From assembly GCA_963920765.1 (NCBI GenBank), contig OY987244.1, forward strand, positions 5,520,501-5,584,500: 64,000 bases of DNA. Reading direction: 5' to 3'. The notes under the pieces are model-generated. The model saw only the letters and a program-made list of their open reading frames with translations, made no database searches and had not been told where the DNA came from. The DNA is from Ulota crispa. Its lineage: Eukaryota; Streptophyta; Bryopsida; Orthotrichales; Orthotrichaceae. Shown piece after piece: positions 12,133 through 22,200 of the stretch. The first letter of the stretch is position 1, and every line of letters starts with the position of its first letter. The translations under genes were made by a program, and so were the position numbers.

Positions 12133-12757
12133 AGGTAGGAGCACTCATAAGCGTGAAACTAAAGGTTTTGAGGTAGGAAAATCAATTAATGAACTTTGAA
12201 AAAAATAGTATAAACCCTTAAATGACCATAGGGCATGGTATATACGCTACTATATAATTGGCATTTGCTACCAATAAGAAGTTTTAATTTGGGATCTCAA
12301 GCAGCTCACTAGAACCGCTTTGATCTATTCACCAACTTCTTTGTTGATCTCAAATGTAGTAAAGGTGTGAACCTATTCCAAATACAAGAAAAACACCTCA
12401 TATTGTATTGGTTGCAATTGCACGTTGAGATGTCTAAGAGCTAAGTTAGGAAGAGGAAATCAAAAACTTTGTCATCAATTTGAAAGTTTCAATTGCAAGC
12501 ATTTGTTCACAAAAAAATTTCAAAATCCTAAATCATTGAAAATGTAGAGTTGTGTGTAGGAGATGTCTTTAGTGTGCTCACACACTCATACTTGAGGAGT
12601 TCTTAAATAGTAAGATGGGGCACTCAAAATCGTCATGTCAATCACCCAAAACCAAGACTTTGTCACCCATAACCAATTTTTTTTAATTGTCAAGCATTGA
12701 CATTGATGACACAAGTAGATATCTGGGATGGGAGCACTAACAGTGAGGGGTGCTCCT
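12133..12757 (+). mobile_element. Family B MITE (TA target) carrying nested element A1
   Basis: The left end AGGTAGGAGCACTCATAAGC follows TA; the right end is GAGGGGTGCTCCT. The interior, without A1, matches copy B2 (17552-17952, opposite orientation), for example AAGTTAGGAAGAGGAAATCA and GCAAGCATTTGTTCACAAA. Family B also occurs at 47448 and 50837. Confidence 0.75.
12215..12440 (+). mobile_element. Short TTAA-type MITE A1, inserted inside family B
   Basis: It begins CCCTTAAATGACCATAGGGC and lies between TAAA (12211-12214) and CTAA (12441-12444), decayed forms of TTAA. Copy B2 shows the empty site, GTTAAGTTAGGAAGAGG, with a single TTAA. A second copy, A2, is at 17395-17982 with the roles of A and B exchanged. 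Confidence 0.8.
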
Positions 12758-13279
12758 AATGTGAAAGTTTGTTGTGTGAAAAGATCGCCTTTTGGAATGA
12801 AAAGAAAATTGAAACACAATTCATATAGTAATCATCATCGTAATCTTAAAAAAAGGTCTATTGTAACAAGAAAGCGTGCCCTCCAAGAATGCATAATGGC
12901 TACAAAAGCAACCAACCTACAAAAATGAAACAAATATCCAAATACTAAAAAGAACAATCATAGACAAAGAAGCACACTAGCTTCAAGCCCCAACCGCACT
13001 CAAAACACTTCCCGATCTCCAACTCTTCTCACTCAATCCAAGTCCTTGCTGAAACAAAAGGACCAGCTGGCCCTCAATAACAAGTGTGGCGCTGGAATTA
13101 TGGAGATAATTTCTCTGGCAAGTGGCACTGATGCAACGCCATAGCAGCCCTAACTACCAATGCAAGATTGCCATACGAGCCCAAGTCAGAAGTACCAAGC
13201 ATGAATACCAATGCTCTAAAATGATCAAATAGGGTTTCGAGTTTCTAAGATGGTCAAAGAGGGACTTTAAATAAAAATA

Positions 13280-13702
13280 GGGAATTGTTAAGGCCACACC
13301 CAAAATTGCTAACACCACACCCCAAGATGTATTTTGAGCATGAATTATGAGAATTTAATGATGAATTTTTAAATTTGGATCAAAAGATTTGTTTCACCTT
13401 TATCATTCTAACGCTATATTCAAAAAATTGGAGGTATTTGAATTCAAAACTAAAAGTACATGGCTTTAAAAAAATTTAAAGCAGAAATTCAAAAAATAAT
13501 AGCAATGGTGCAATAAAAGTTCAACAAAAATTTGTAACTGTTTTCTTTCTTTCAAGATGTTTTCTTTCTTTCAAGAAGGTGGTAATGCGTTGATTGAACA
13601 AATGATGGACCACTTTATTAAAAAAAATATCATTAAATTTGCAAAAGGTATGCTTACAATGGTGTGGCGTTAGCAATTTTGGGTGTGGCTTTAGTAATGC
13701 CC
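13280..13702. mobile_element. hAT-like MITE, family H copy 1
   Basis: The inverted ends are GGGAATTGTTAAGGCCACAC and GTGTGGCTTTAGTAATGCCC, followed inward by a second paired block CCAAAATTGCTAAC. The exact 8-bp word TAAAAATA is present on both sides (13272-13279 and 13703-13710), the target size of hAT elements. There is no coding capacity. Copy H2 is at about 40855-41250. Confidence 0.82.
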
Positions 13703-13710
13703 TAAAAATA

Positions 13711-14744
13711 ACACATATCTGGCTGAAGAAAATCATTGTAATTAGCTGTTTGATCTGTTAAAAAATAAGATGCCACTAGCCATAAGGTCCACAGACCACA
13801 AGTATTTCTATTCAACACCTTGGGGCCCAATGCAAATAACTCCCATTGCAATAGAAAGATGCGTGCGCACCATTAGGGTTTACATTTGCAAGAGAATCAG
13901 TACATTCGAAAGGACTGCCATACATCTGTACCACAAAAACCAAAGGACAGATGAGTGATTTTCGTGGCTCTCTTCCTGCTCTACAGAACTACAGACCATC
14001 CCTCTACAAAATCCATGTTACAGGCCGATATCCTAACTACCACCAAGGACGATTGGCACTCAAGGAGAAGGTGAAAAGGAAGGACAAGGGTGTGGATATC
14101 TATTGAAAAGCCTGCTATGCCTTTGACAAACTCTGGAAACTATTAATATATCTAAGTCTGAACCGCGGATTCCAGGGAAGGTGTATATGTGTAATTGTTT
14201 CTTAACCCTAAAGATCACTCAAAACACAAAATCCTAGAGATGTTCAAGAAGAGGTCACAAACAAGCCAGCGAGAATCTGGAGAGCTATTGTATCTTCAAT
14301 ACATGGATCAAAGGGAGTCTAAACTGCTATGAGGTATTCATTCGCAAAAGATGCAGAGGAAGCCGGAGGACTAAAAAGAGGTGGAATCACAGATCTGCAT
14401 AAAGATAAGCAAGAGGAGATGCTACTCAATTTGAAAAGAAAAAGCATTGTATGCAAAAAGATTAACCTGACAGCCCACTCTCCTCCGTAGGAATCAGAGT
14501 CCACAATAGGAAAAGGGAGTCCTCTAAATTGGTGTCCCTGCATGTCTCGGGTTCATGGAAAAAAACAACCCGGTAGATACAACGTAGGTTTGATGCTCAA
14601 TAAACACTTAAGCTATCAGGATTGTTGCAGCAAAAGCTTCCAGGAATGCAATGTACACTCACAGATTGACAAAGCTTCAACTCTCCAACCCGAGCTTGCT
14701 GGTTTGCCTGTCAAGAAGAAAAAAATACTGGTCTCACAAGATTA
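13711..14744. other. Intergenic region downstream of IMP3
   Basis: Base composition is less AT-rich than in the repeats. A lone TTAACCCTAAAGATCAC at 14202-14218 resembles a left end of the TTAA elements but has no visible partner. The part next to 14745 is likely the IMP3 3' untranslated region. No other gene was recognised. Confidence 0.4.
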
Positions 14745-15293
14745 TCAGTTGAGGAGGTCGTAATCGTCCAGGCGGTCGTTGTACTGCAACACCTTCCGCT
14801 TAATTTTCGATGAATCCACCCACGTCACGAAATCCTCCATATTCCGAGTCACCAGAAAAGCAGGTTCGGTGATCGTATCAGGTCCGACGCGAATATGCCC
14901 TTGCTCCACAAACGTCACGGCTTCCCGCATGTTCTCCGCCATGTTCAGCCGGAGCATCACCACAGCCAGTCGACGACGGCAAAGCGTCGACACCGACAGC
15001 TTGCTGCACAGGGCTAAACTCTTCTTCGACGGGATCACGCCCATGCTGTACAGCTTCTCCAGAAGCGCCTCCGTGATCTCGATCCGGCTCGGGTCCTGCG
15101 GGTGCATCTTCTTGAGCATCGTCACCAACTTGGTCGCCATGCCACAAATCTTGTTGTAGTCCTGGTAGTCTTCGCGCCCCGTGATGTGATAGCGCCGCAT
15201 CACGGCAACCTCGTTGGCCCCGCGCTCCTTCTTCCATTCCAGAAAGTTCACCTTCTTCAGCAGCTTCTGCTCGTGATACTTGAGCTTCCTCAT
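14745..15293 (-). CDS. IMP3: U3 small nucleolar ribonucleoprotein IMP3
   Basis: The intronless frame gives 182 aa, about the usual length of eukaryotic IMP3. It starts MRKLKYHEQKLLKKVNFLEW and carries the typical NEVAVMRRYHITGREDYQ and YNKICGMATKL segments. An S4-type RNA-binding domain follows at about residues 108-165 (CRRRLAVVMLRLNMAENMRE, then TFVEQGHIRVGPDTI and FLVTRNMEDFVTW). IMP3 works in the nucleolus with MPP10 and IMP4 on the U3 snoRNA-pre-rRNA duplexes during 18S maturation. The ATG is supported by the conserved N-terminus and by a telo-box only four bases upstream. The identification is secure by family resemblance. Confidence 0.95.
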   Translation of the reverse strand: MRKLKYHEQKLLKKVNFLEWKKERGANEVAVMRRYHITGREDYQDYNKICGMATKLVTMLKKMHPQDPSRIEITEALLEKLYSMGVIPSKKSLALCSKLSVSTLCRRRLAVVMLRLNMAENMREAVTFVEQGHIRVGPDTITEPAFLVTRNMEDFVTWVDSSKIKRKVLQYNDRLDDYDLLN

Positions 15294-15297
15294 CGTG

Positions 15298-15527
15298 AAA
15301 CCCTAACAAACTGGATGCAGAAAAAAAAAAGTGCTGAATCACAGCTCGAGTACTAGGTTTAGCAAATTTGTAACCGGTCCAGACGAAGCAATCTACTCTA
15401 TACTAATGCCAAGGGCGCTCCAAATCCCTGCAAACAGACCGCCGCACGCACAGCTGCGTAGAGGGTTTAAGGATACACGGTCTCCAATTGGAGAAACGGC
15501 AACGAGGGTGCTAAAACCCTAAACCCC
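15298..15527 (-). promoter_or_regulatory. Telo-box motifs in the IMP3 5' region
   Basis: AAACCCTAA occurs at 15298-15306, immediately before the start codon, and AAACCCTAAACCCC at 15514-15527. Telo-boxes are known near the start sites of plant ribosomal-protein and ribosome-biogenesis genes, which fits IMP3. Two short units are too few for an interstitial telomere. Confidence 0.6.
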
Positions 15528-15801
15528 GCGGTCAGCAAGCGACACAAATGAGGAAGCGAGACGGAGCGAGCACGGGGGTGGGACAGGGTTTTTTTTGTTT
15601 GGCACTGTTCATGAACAGGAAGAAGCCTATGTGTCAGCACACGTATGGAGAATTTTGGGAGAAGTTAATGCACTGGTCAAAATAAAATAAAGTGAAATAA
15701 AATCTGGCTGCAAGAAGTCAGAAAAAAAAATCCTGGGGTGGGGTGAATGCAAAAACTTTGTAAAAGAGGCTATGTATAGTGCATGATTATAAATAAAACT
15801 T

Positions 15802-16122
15802 GGGAATGTTTAGACTATGTCCCACGTCCCAAGTCCCACTTCATTCTGAGAATTTGATTGACGGAGAGGCAAAAGATGGGACTTTGCATTCCACAAGTCC
15901 CACATCCCACTTGCTTACATGGTGCCTACATGGCAGCACTTTTGGAAGTTTTGGCATCAAAAAAAGTGAGACTTCACTTAAGGTTTGTGTTGACCAAAAT
16001 GCTAGACCCATCTATTAGCCTGAGTCCCATCTTTCCCATCTTTTCTGGCCCACAAAGATGGGATTTTGCACTCATGTGGGACTTTATCACATGGGACGTG
16101 GGACATAGTCTAAACCGCCCCT
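15802..16122. mobile_element. MITE with GTTTAGACTATGTCCC termini
   Basis: GTTTAGACTATGTCCCACGT at 15808 is matched by its complement ACGTGGGACATAGTCTAAAC at about 16095. The outermost bases are GGGAAT and CGCCCC. The element is about 320 bp and non-coding. Flanks do not show a clean target duplication, so the superfamily is undecided (hAT or PIF-like). Confidence 0.65.
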
Positions 16123-16742
16123 TAGTATTTTTGCAAAAATCCACGCTCACAAATCCGTGCTCATGGTATAGCATTCCCCAACATCAATATACTGAGGTAA
16201 TCTAAATCCACAAAAAACATATCTTAAACATAAATTTCAAAAAATAATTATTTTAGTAAAAACATCCACACTATGGAAAATTAGCTAAAATCACGAGATC
16301 AAAGATTTAAAAAATTCAAAGGCAAAGGGGTTAAAACAACCTCAATGTGCATGTTATTTTACCAATTTCCATCCTCTATCATAATCCAAACTACTTTGGG
16401 TTGGTACAGACAACACAGGTAGCCAACTTGTAATCCTACGGTGGAAATAAATACTGAAAGAGTAAAAATTTAGACCTTTAGAAAAGCAAATCTAGAAATT
16501 TTGTTTGTTTTGGTTAGGAAACATTATGGTCCGGCGGTAATCATATTTAAACTGAAAAACCCTTTTTTAGTTTGGTGCAAGTAGAAATGATCCAACTACC
16601 ATGTATAGAAAAAGGATAGCTTTTGTTTTCTTTTTAGCCTTGTTTGTAAATAAATTGGAGTTATTTCATTACTGGTGTACATATTGAAATGTGCATTGTA
16701 TACCAAACCAAGTATACTTCCTTAAATTTGTGCAAATATACC
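16123..16742. other. AT-rich intergenic stretch
   Basis: No gene, RNA or clear repeat boundary was recognised between the MITE to the left and the TTAA element to the right. Confidence 0.4.
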
Positions 16743-16746
16743 TTAA

Positions 16747-17390
16747 CCCCTTACCGCCCATGGTGTTTCTGAGTATCTTAGAATTTGCTTGAAAGTGAAC
16801 AAAATGTCAACATTTTGATCAATCTTTTCAATTTTTTTGAAGTGCAACCGTATAAATTCAAAGTAGACATGTTATAGTCCACATAAGAAAAGAAACCACA
16901 ACAATATCATTTATGGATTGAAAGATTATAACATTTGATCATGAGGGTGTTAAAACTGCGAAAGTGATTTGAAGTCTTTCAATCCTCATTTTGCATCTCA
17001 AACCTAAAATTGAGTGTACCAACAAAATATGAGTATGTAAAGTATAACATGCATAACCCCAATCAATTTATGGCTTCTCAAAATCTATTCTACAATTTTT
17101 TAAATTGAATTTTTAATATGATTTTTTCTCCAAGTTCTAGTGTACTTGAGGCTCATTTCCAAGAGCCTTCAACACTAGAAAGTGAAGATTTGCAATGGAC
17201 ACCCTTGCACAAAATTTTGAATAGGCAAATCATGTTAATTCATTTTCAAAATCAGACTCTTGATACTAAAACTAGACTTCAACAAAAAAATTAATAAAAT
17301 AATGACCACTAAAAAAATCTTGAAAAAAGGTTCCACATCTTTGAATAAAATTCAAAGAGGTCTGGTTTGGGCTCCTTGGGCGGTGAGGGG
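16747..17390. mobile_element. TTAA-flanked piggyBac-like MITE, 645-bp class, copy E1
   Basis: The ends are CCCCTTACCGCCCA and TGGGCGGTGAGGGG, flanked by TTAA at 16743-16746 and 17391-17394. The interior matches E2 at 29420-30064 (for example ATGGATTGAAAGATTATAA), and the two lengths differ by one base. Its right TTAA is also the left TTAA of element A2. Confidence 0.8.
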
Positions 17391-17394
17391 TTAA

Positions 17395-17982
17395 TCCTTG
17401 AATGCCTGTGCATGCCATTGCAACCAATACAATATGAGGTGTTTTTCTTGTATTTGGAATAGATTCACACCTTTATTGCATTTGAGATCAACAAAGAAGT
17501 CCCAAATTAAAACTTCTTATTAGTAGAAAATGTCAAGTATATGGTAGTGTAAGGTAGGAGCACCCCTCACCGTTAGTGTCTCCATCACCGATACCTACTT
17601 GTGTCAGTGATGTTAGTGATTGAATTTTTTTTTAAAGTTACGGGTAATAAAGTGATAGTTTGGGTGACTAGCATGACAATTTTGAGTGCCCCATCTCACT
17701 GTTTAAGAACTCCTCAAGTTTGTGTTATGAGCATATGAGCACACTAAAGATATCTTCTACACACAATACATTTTTAGTGAATTAGGACTTGAAAAATCTT
17801 TGTGAACAAATGCTTGCAATTGGAACTTTCAAATTGATGTCAATATTTTTGATTTCCTCTTCCTAACTTAACACTATTTTTTTCAAAGTTTATTAACTAA
17901 TTTTCCTACCCCAAAATCCTTAGTTTCATGCTTTATGGGTGCTCCTACCCCTTGTATAGTATGCCCTATAGTCATTTAAGGG
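17395..17982 (-). mobile_element. Short TTAA-type MITE A2, carrying nested family B
   Basis: It is flanked by TTAA at 17391-17394 and 17983-17986. The outer parts match A1 in reverse orientation (AACACCTCATATTGTATTGG against CCAATACAATATGAGGTGTT). The middle, 17552-17952, is a family B MITE absent from A1. Confidence 0.8.
17552..17952 (-). mobile_element. Family B MITE copy B2, inside A2
   Basis: The left end is AGGTAGGAGCACCCCTCACC after TA, and the right end ATGGGTGCTCCTACC. It contains the intact GTTAAGTTAGG site (in reverse) that A1 used when it entered copy B1. Removing B2 restores the layout of A1. Confidence 0.8.
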
Positions 17983-18005
17983 TTAATCAAACAAGGGAGA
18001 GGCTC

Positions 18006-18222
18006 TACACTAAATATTGCATTTAGGTTGCCTTGACAATTAGGTTGCCTTACTTTGGTAAATTACCTCATGACTCATCACTTGGCCACTTGGAGGTGCA
18101 TGCAACTCTTTAAATACTTGGGTTTCATATGATTTATGACTTGGAAGGCGCTAATTAGTAAAAAATATTTATATAGTGTGAAATGTTGAGAAACTTGTGT
18201 GGAGCAACCTAAACACAATATT
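18006..18222 (-). mobile_element. Family J MITE
   Basis: It begins CACTAAATATTGCATTTAGG and contains TTACCTCATGACTCATCACT and GGAGCAACCTAAACACAATA at the far end. This matches the J units at 55131-56024 in reverse orientation. Confidence 0.65.
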
Positions 18223-18224
18223 AG

Positions 18225-18963
18225 GGGGCTTAAAACATCAACTTTTTTAGGTGACTCACGTTACGATTTACCTTTGTGAATTCACTCATGAATCGCGAGA
18301 TGACTCACCTCTGGACTTCACTCCTAACGTGATTCACGTGAGGAGTGAACTCCAGAAACTCATCTTGGTGGCTTCTCGCAGCTCATTCACGTGCTTCCTC
18401 AAACCCCAAAACTTCTCTCGCAAAAATTTCCGCAAACTCACGGGTGTCTCAGACTTTGCACATGGAAGCGAACAAAAAAAATTCACTAGTGCGCGGAGAT
18501 CCTGTGAGGTGAGAAGATCGAAGACCAGATTTTATGTTTAACCCTTAAAGGACTGACCTTGAACCCGTGACTTAGACCCAGGAGAGTGTGTAGTGTTCAT
18601 GGGCAACAAACAACTTGTGGCATGTGTCCAAGAGAGATAATATTCTCCTCAAAAGAAGGAAAAGTCAATAGTGTATCCTGCCCTCACAAAAAGGGCAGTA
18701 GGGACCTTATACATCTCTTTACAAATTGGTGTTTTAAAAAATATGGAGGCATTGAAAGCAACTACTTTTGGCATTCAGTGATGTGACACATCTTTAACCA
18801 CTTTCAAGAAAAAAAATTGGAAAAAAATATTTTTCCACCCTCAGGATGTGTTTTCGACATTGAAAAGACAATTTTCGTCCTCTTAGACGGTTAGGGGTTA
18901 AAGCCCCTTTACAGAGGTGAATAGCTACATGAGTCACCTGAAAATGTTTAAGTTAGAAGCCCC
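18225..18963. mobile_element. MITE with GGGGCTT ends, carrying nested TTAA element S1
   Basis: GGGGCTTAAAACATCAACTT at the left pairs with the complement of AAGTTAGAAGCCCC at the right, and GGTGACTCA/TGAGTCACC pairs further in. Excluding S1 (18542-18897 plus one TTAA), the element is about 380 bp. It ends 333 bases before the ATCase start codon. Confidence 0.65.
18542..18897. mobile_element. TTAA-flanked piggyBac-like MITE, 360-bp class, copy S1
   Basis: It starts CCCTTAAAGGACTGACC after TTAA (18538-18541) and ends GACGGTTAGGGG before TTAA (18898-18901). Copy S2 (54750-55117) has the same interior in reverse, for example TTTTGTGAGGGCAG against CTGCCCTCACAAAA. Confidence 0.78.
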
Positions 18964-19296
18964 GTATTCAACGTACTGCTTTTTTTTTTCGGTGGGTTAT
19001 ACCGGATCTAGAATCGGTGTAGATTCGGGTGTTGGCGTTGGCGAGAAGAACCGGAGGTTCGGGGAGAGGGTGGCCGCGATGTGACGGACCCGCGGGCAGC
19101 GCGATCAAACCACCGAAGATTGACGCATCGGACGAGAGCGCGCGCGCGCGCGAGAAGTCCAAAGGGACAGCAAGAGAGAGAGAGAAACACACACAGACAA
19201 CCAGAAAGGGCGCCCTCTCTGTGATCCTCACTTACTGGACACCACCCTTCCGGGGGTTGCTAAGTTCGGCGATTGCATCTCGGCACAGCATCAGTG

Positions 19297-22200
19297 ATGG
19301 CATTGGCGTCGCGCACGGGCCTGGTGCCATCGCAGCTCGTCATCCACGCAGGGAAGACGGAGTCGTCTGCTGCCTCCAGCTCGCAATCCTCGTTTCGCCG
19401 GTTTTCTCATTTTACACCCTGCAAGTAATTCAACTTCTGGACGATATGCAATGCTTTTTAGAGATTTTGCAATCTCGTTTCATATAAATTTGACTGAATT
19501 TGCGGTGGATGAGCGTTTTGCATTGTGCCAGGGGTGCATTCAGGTGCTATTCATGTTGACTTTTCTGTAATTGGCAGCAATCTGGTGGTAGTAGTCCTCG
19601 TCCTCGAGTTTTTAGGGTTCAGTCGCGTATCCGTTCGATTGTATATTGCAGTTGCTCTGTTTTTCAGGAATTTTTGAACCTTATGTAGATAGCAGACGGC
19701 TCGCGATCCTCTTTTTGCCGGATTTCTCAGTTTGCACCCTGCAAGTAATTTAACTTCTGGCCGATATGTTCAGAGATTTTGCAATCTCATTTCATACGAA
19801 TTTTCATTGAATTTGCGGTGGATGAGCGTTTTGCATTGTGCTAGGGGTGTGTTGAGGTGCTATTCACGTTGACTTTTATGTAATTGGCAGCAACCTGGTG
19901 GCAGTACTCCTCGTCCTGGAGTTTTAGGGTTCGGTCGTCGATTGTACATTGCAGCTGCCCTGTTTTCAGGAATTTTTGAATGTTAAGTAGATAGCAGACG
20001 GATGAGTTCGTACAAGAGACAGAGTGATCTTTTGTGCTGCAGATTGCGATGGCAGGGCAGTGGCAAGGAAAGTAGACAGAGAAGAAATCATGGCATTGGC
20101 TCTGTTGCTTCAACGACGAAAATAAGCAATGTGGAATTGAACAGCAAGTTTCCATTACAAGACGTGCTGGATGCACAGCAATTCGACAGAGAGCTTCTGA
20201 CGTCGATCTTTGAGGTGGCAAGAGACATGGAGGACGTGGAGAGGGATTCAGCTGGATCGCAGCTGTTGAAGGGTTTCTTGATGGCCACTCTGTTTTATGA
20301 ACCTTCGACTCGTACGAGGCTTTCGTTTGAATCCGCCATGAAGAGGCTGGGTGGCGAAGTGTTGACTACAGAGAATGCTCGTGAGTTTTCGTCTGCTGCC
20401 AAGGGCGAGACTTTGGAAGGTCGGTTCGTTTCCTCTTTTTTTATGATTACCAGTCTTGATGAGTCATTGCTTTTATTGTTTTAGACCTACTGATGACAGC
20501 CTTTGGAACTGTGTTGTAATGGAGAACTGCAGGGGATATGCTTTGGTTCAAGGAACCTTGATTCGTCAGAGTTTCTTGTCTACATGCTAGCATTCTTAGC
20601 TGCAGTTCGTGTATCTTTCATGGGGATTGGTTAACAGATAGCATCAGGACAGTGGAGGGCTATTCAGACATCATTGTGCTGAGGCATTTTGAAAGCGGGG
20701 CAGCTAAGAAAGCCGCTGACACAGCAAATATCCCTATCATAAATGCTGGAGATGGTCCTGGTCAGCATCCAACACAGGTCTGTCTTCTGCGATGCCTCTC
20801 TGATCACGTTTCAACTTTTTCCGTACGTATTTCAGATGCAGAGTAGAGTTGCTTAGTGGCTCAGTTTTAATCTTCAAAATGCGATCAGCAGAGAATGTAG
20901 ATTCATAGTTAAAGCATCAAGGATTGATCAGTTTAGGGCTATGGAAGGCTAAGGGTTGAAGTTCCACTTGATTATGATAGTTATTGAACACGAGTTAACG
21001 TCTGAGCTACGTCTTCTGCTGTTTTAGGAATTGAATCCCAACATACTAATTGATGCTAACAGTATGCTGTTGATCCTTTCCATCTAAGACTGGTGATTTT
21101 CTGTTCATTAGTAGCAGTTCATGGAAAGCAGTATTGTACATCTAATTCTAACAGAAAGATATGCTGAAGGCTACGTGAGAGTTGTAGTAATGTGCTGATG
21201 TTGAGTCGTGATAGTCTATGTTGCTCTGAAAGCATGGCATTTCGGAGGAATGTGGCTAATACGTTTTGTTCTGCAGGCACTGTTAGATATGTACACCATC
21301 CAACGAGAGCTTGGGCATTTGGACCAAATAACAGTGGGGCTGGTGGGTGACCTAGCTAACGGACGAACTGTTCGATCATTAGCTTACCTGCTCGCAAAGT
21401 ATGATGGGGTCAAAATATTCTTTGTTGCTCCTGATGCGGTCAAGATGAAGGTACTGTCATTGACCTAATCACCTTACTGCTTGGACACGAAACGCACCAT
21501 TTGCGATGGACCACGTTCATTATTTTAGGCCACATTGAATTCTTCACCCACTGCAATGGAGCACCCAATGTTTGTACAGTGCAATGCACCATAAGCAAAC
21601 AAACATGTGGCCACAAAATGCCAAATAGTGGTTGATTTTGGGTGCTATCATTGTATTTTTGACAAATGATAAATCAAATCCGTTTGTGTAGCTTTTTTCT
21701 TAAGATCTCCTTGCTTATAGTTACTAAGAGTTTCAACTTATTGAGGGGTTTATAATTACAAGGAGTTTCAACTTATTAAAGGGTATTACGGCATAGAACA
21801 ACATAGACCTAACAACCATATAAGCTATTCATAACACCCCTCAATAAGTTAAAACTCTTTGTAGCTATAAGGAGGGAGAGCTTAGAAAAAAAGTTACAAA
21901 AACGGATTTGAATTATCATTTGCCAGAAATACGTTGATAGCACCCAAAGTTCACCACTATTTGGCATTTTGTGGCCAAATGTTTGTTGGTTTATGGTGTC
22001 TTGCACTACAGCGTAGTTTCTTGCTTACGTTGCACTTGCAGTGGCGTTGTCCAGTGTTTCAGGAAGTCGTTTTGGGGTGTGTTTTTCTCAGGATGATATC
22101 AAGGATCACCTAACAAGCGCCGGAGTTCATTGGGAAGAATCCTCGGACTTGATGGAAGTGGCATCCAAGTGCGATGTCATCTACCAAACGCGCATCCAAC

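Noticed and set aside
15298..15527. Interstitial telomere repeat
   Set aside because: Only one or two AAACCCTAA units, placed at gene starts as telo-boxes normally are.
19694..19744. Second donor in ATCase intron 1 as a real alternative exon
   Set aside because: The 49-nt cassette would shift the frame and no protein conservation supports it; kept only as a splice-noise hypothesis.
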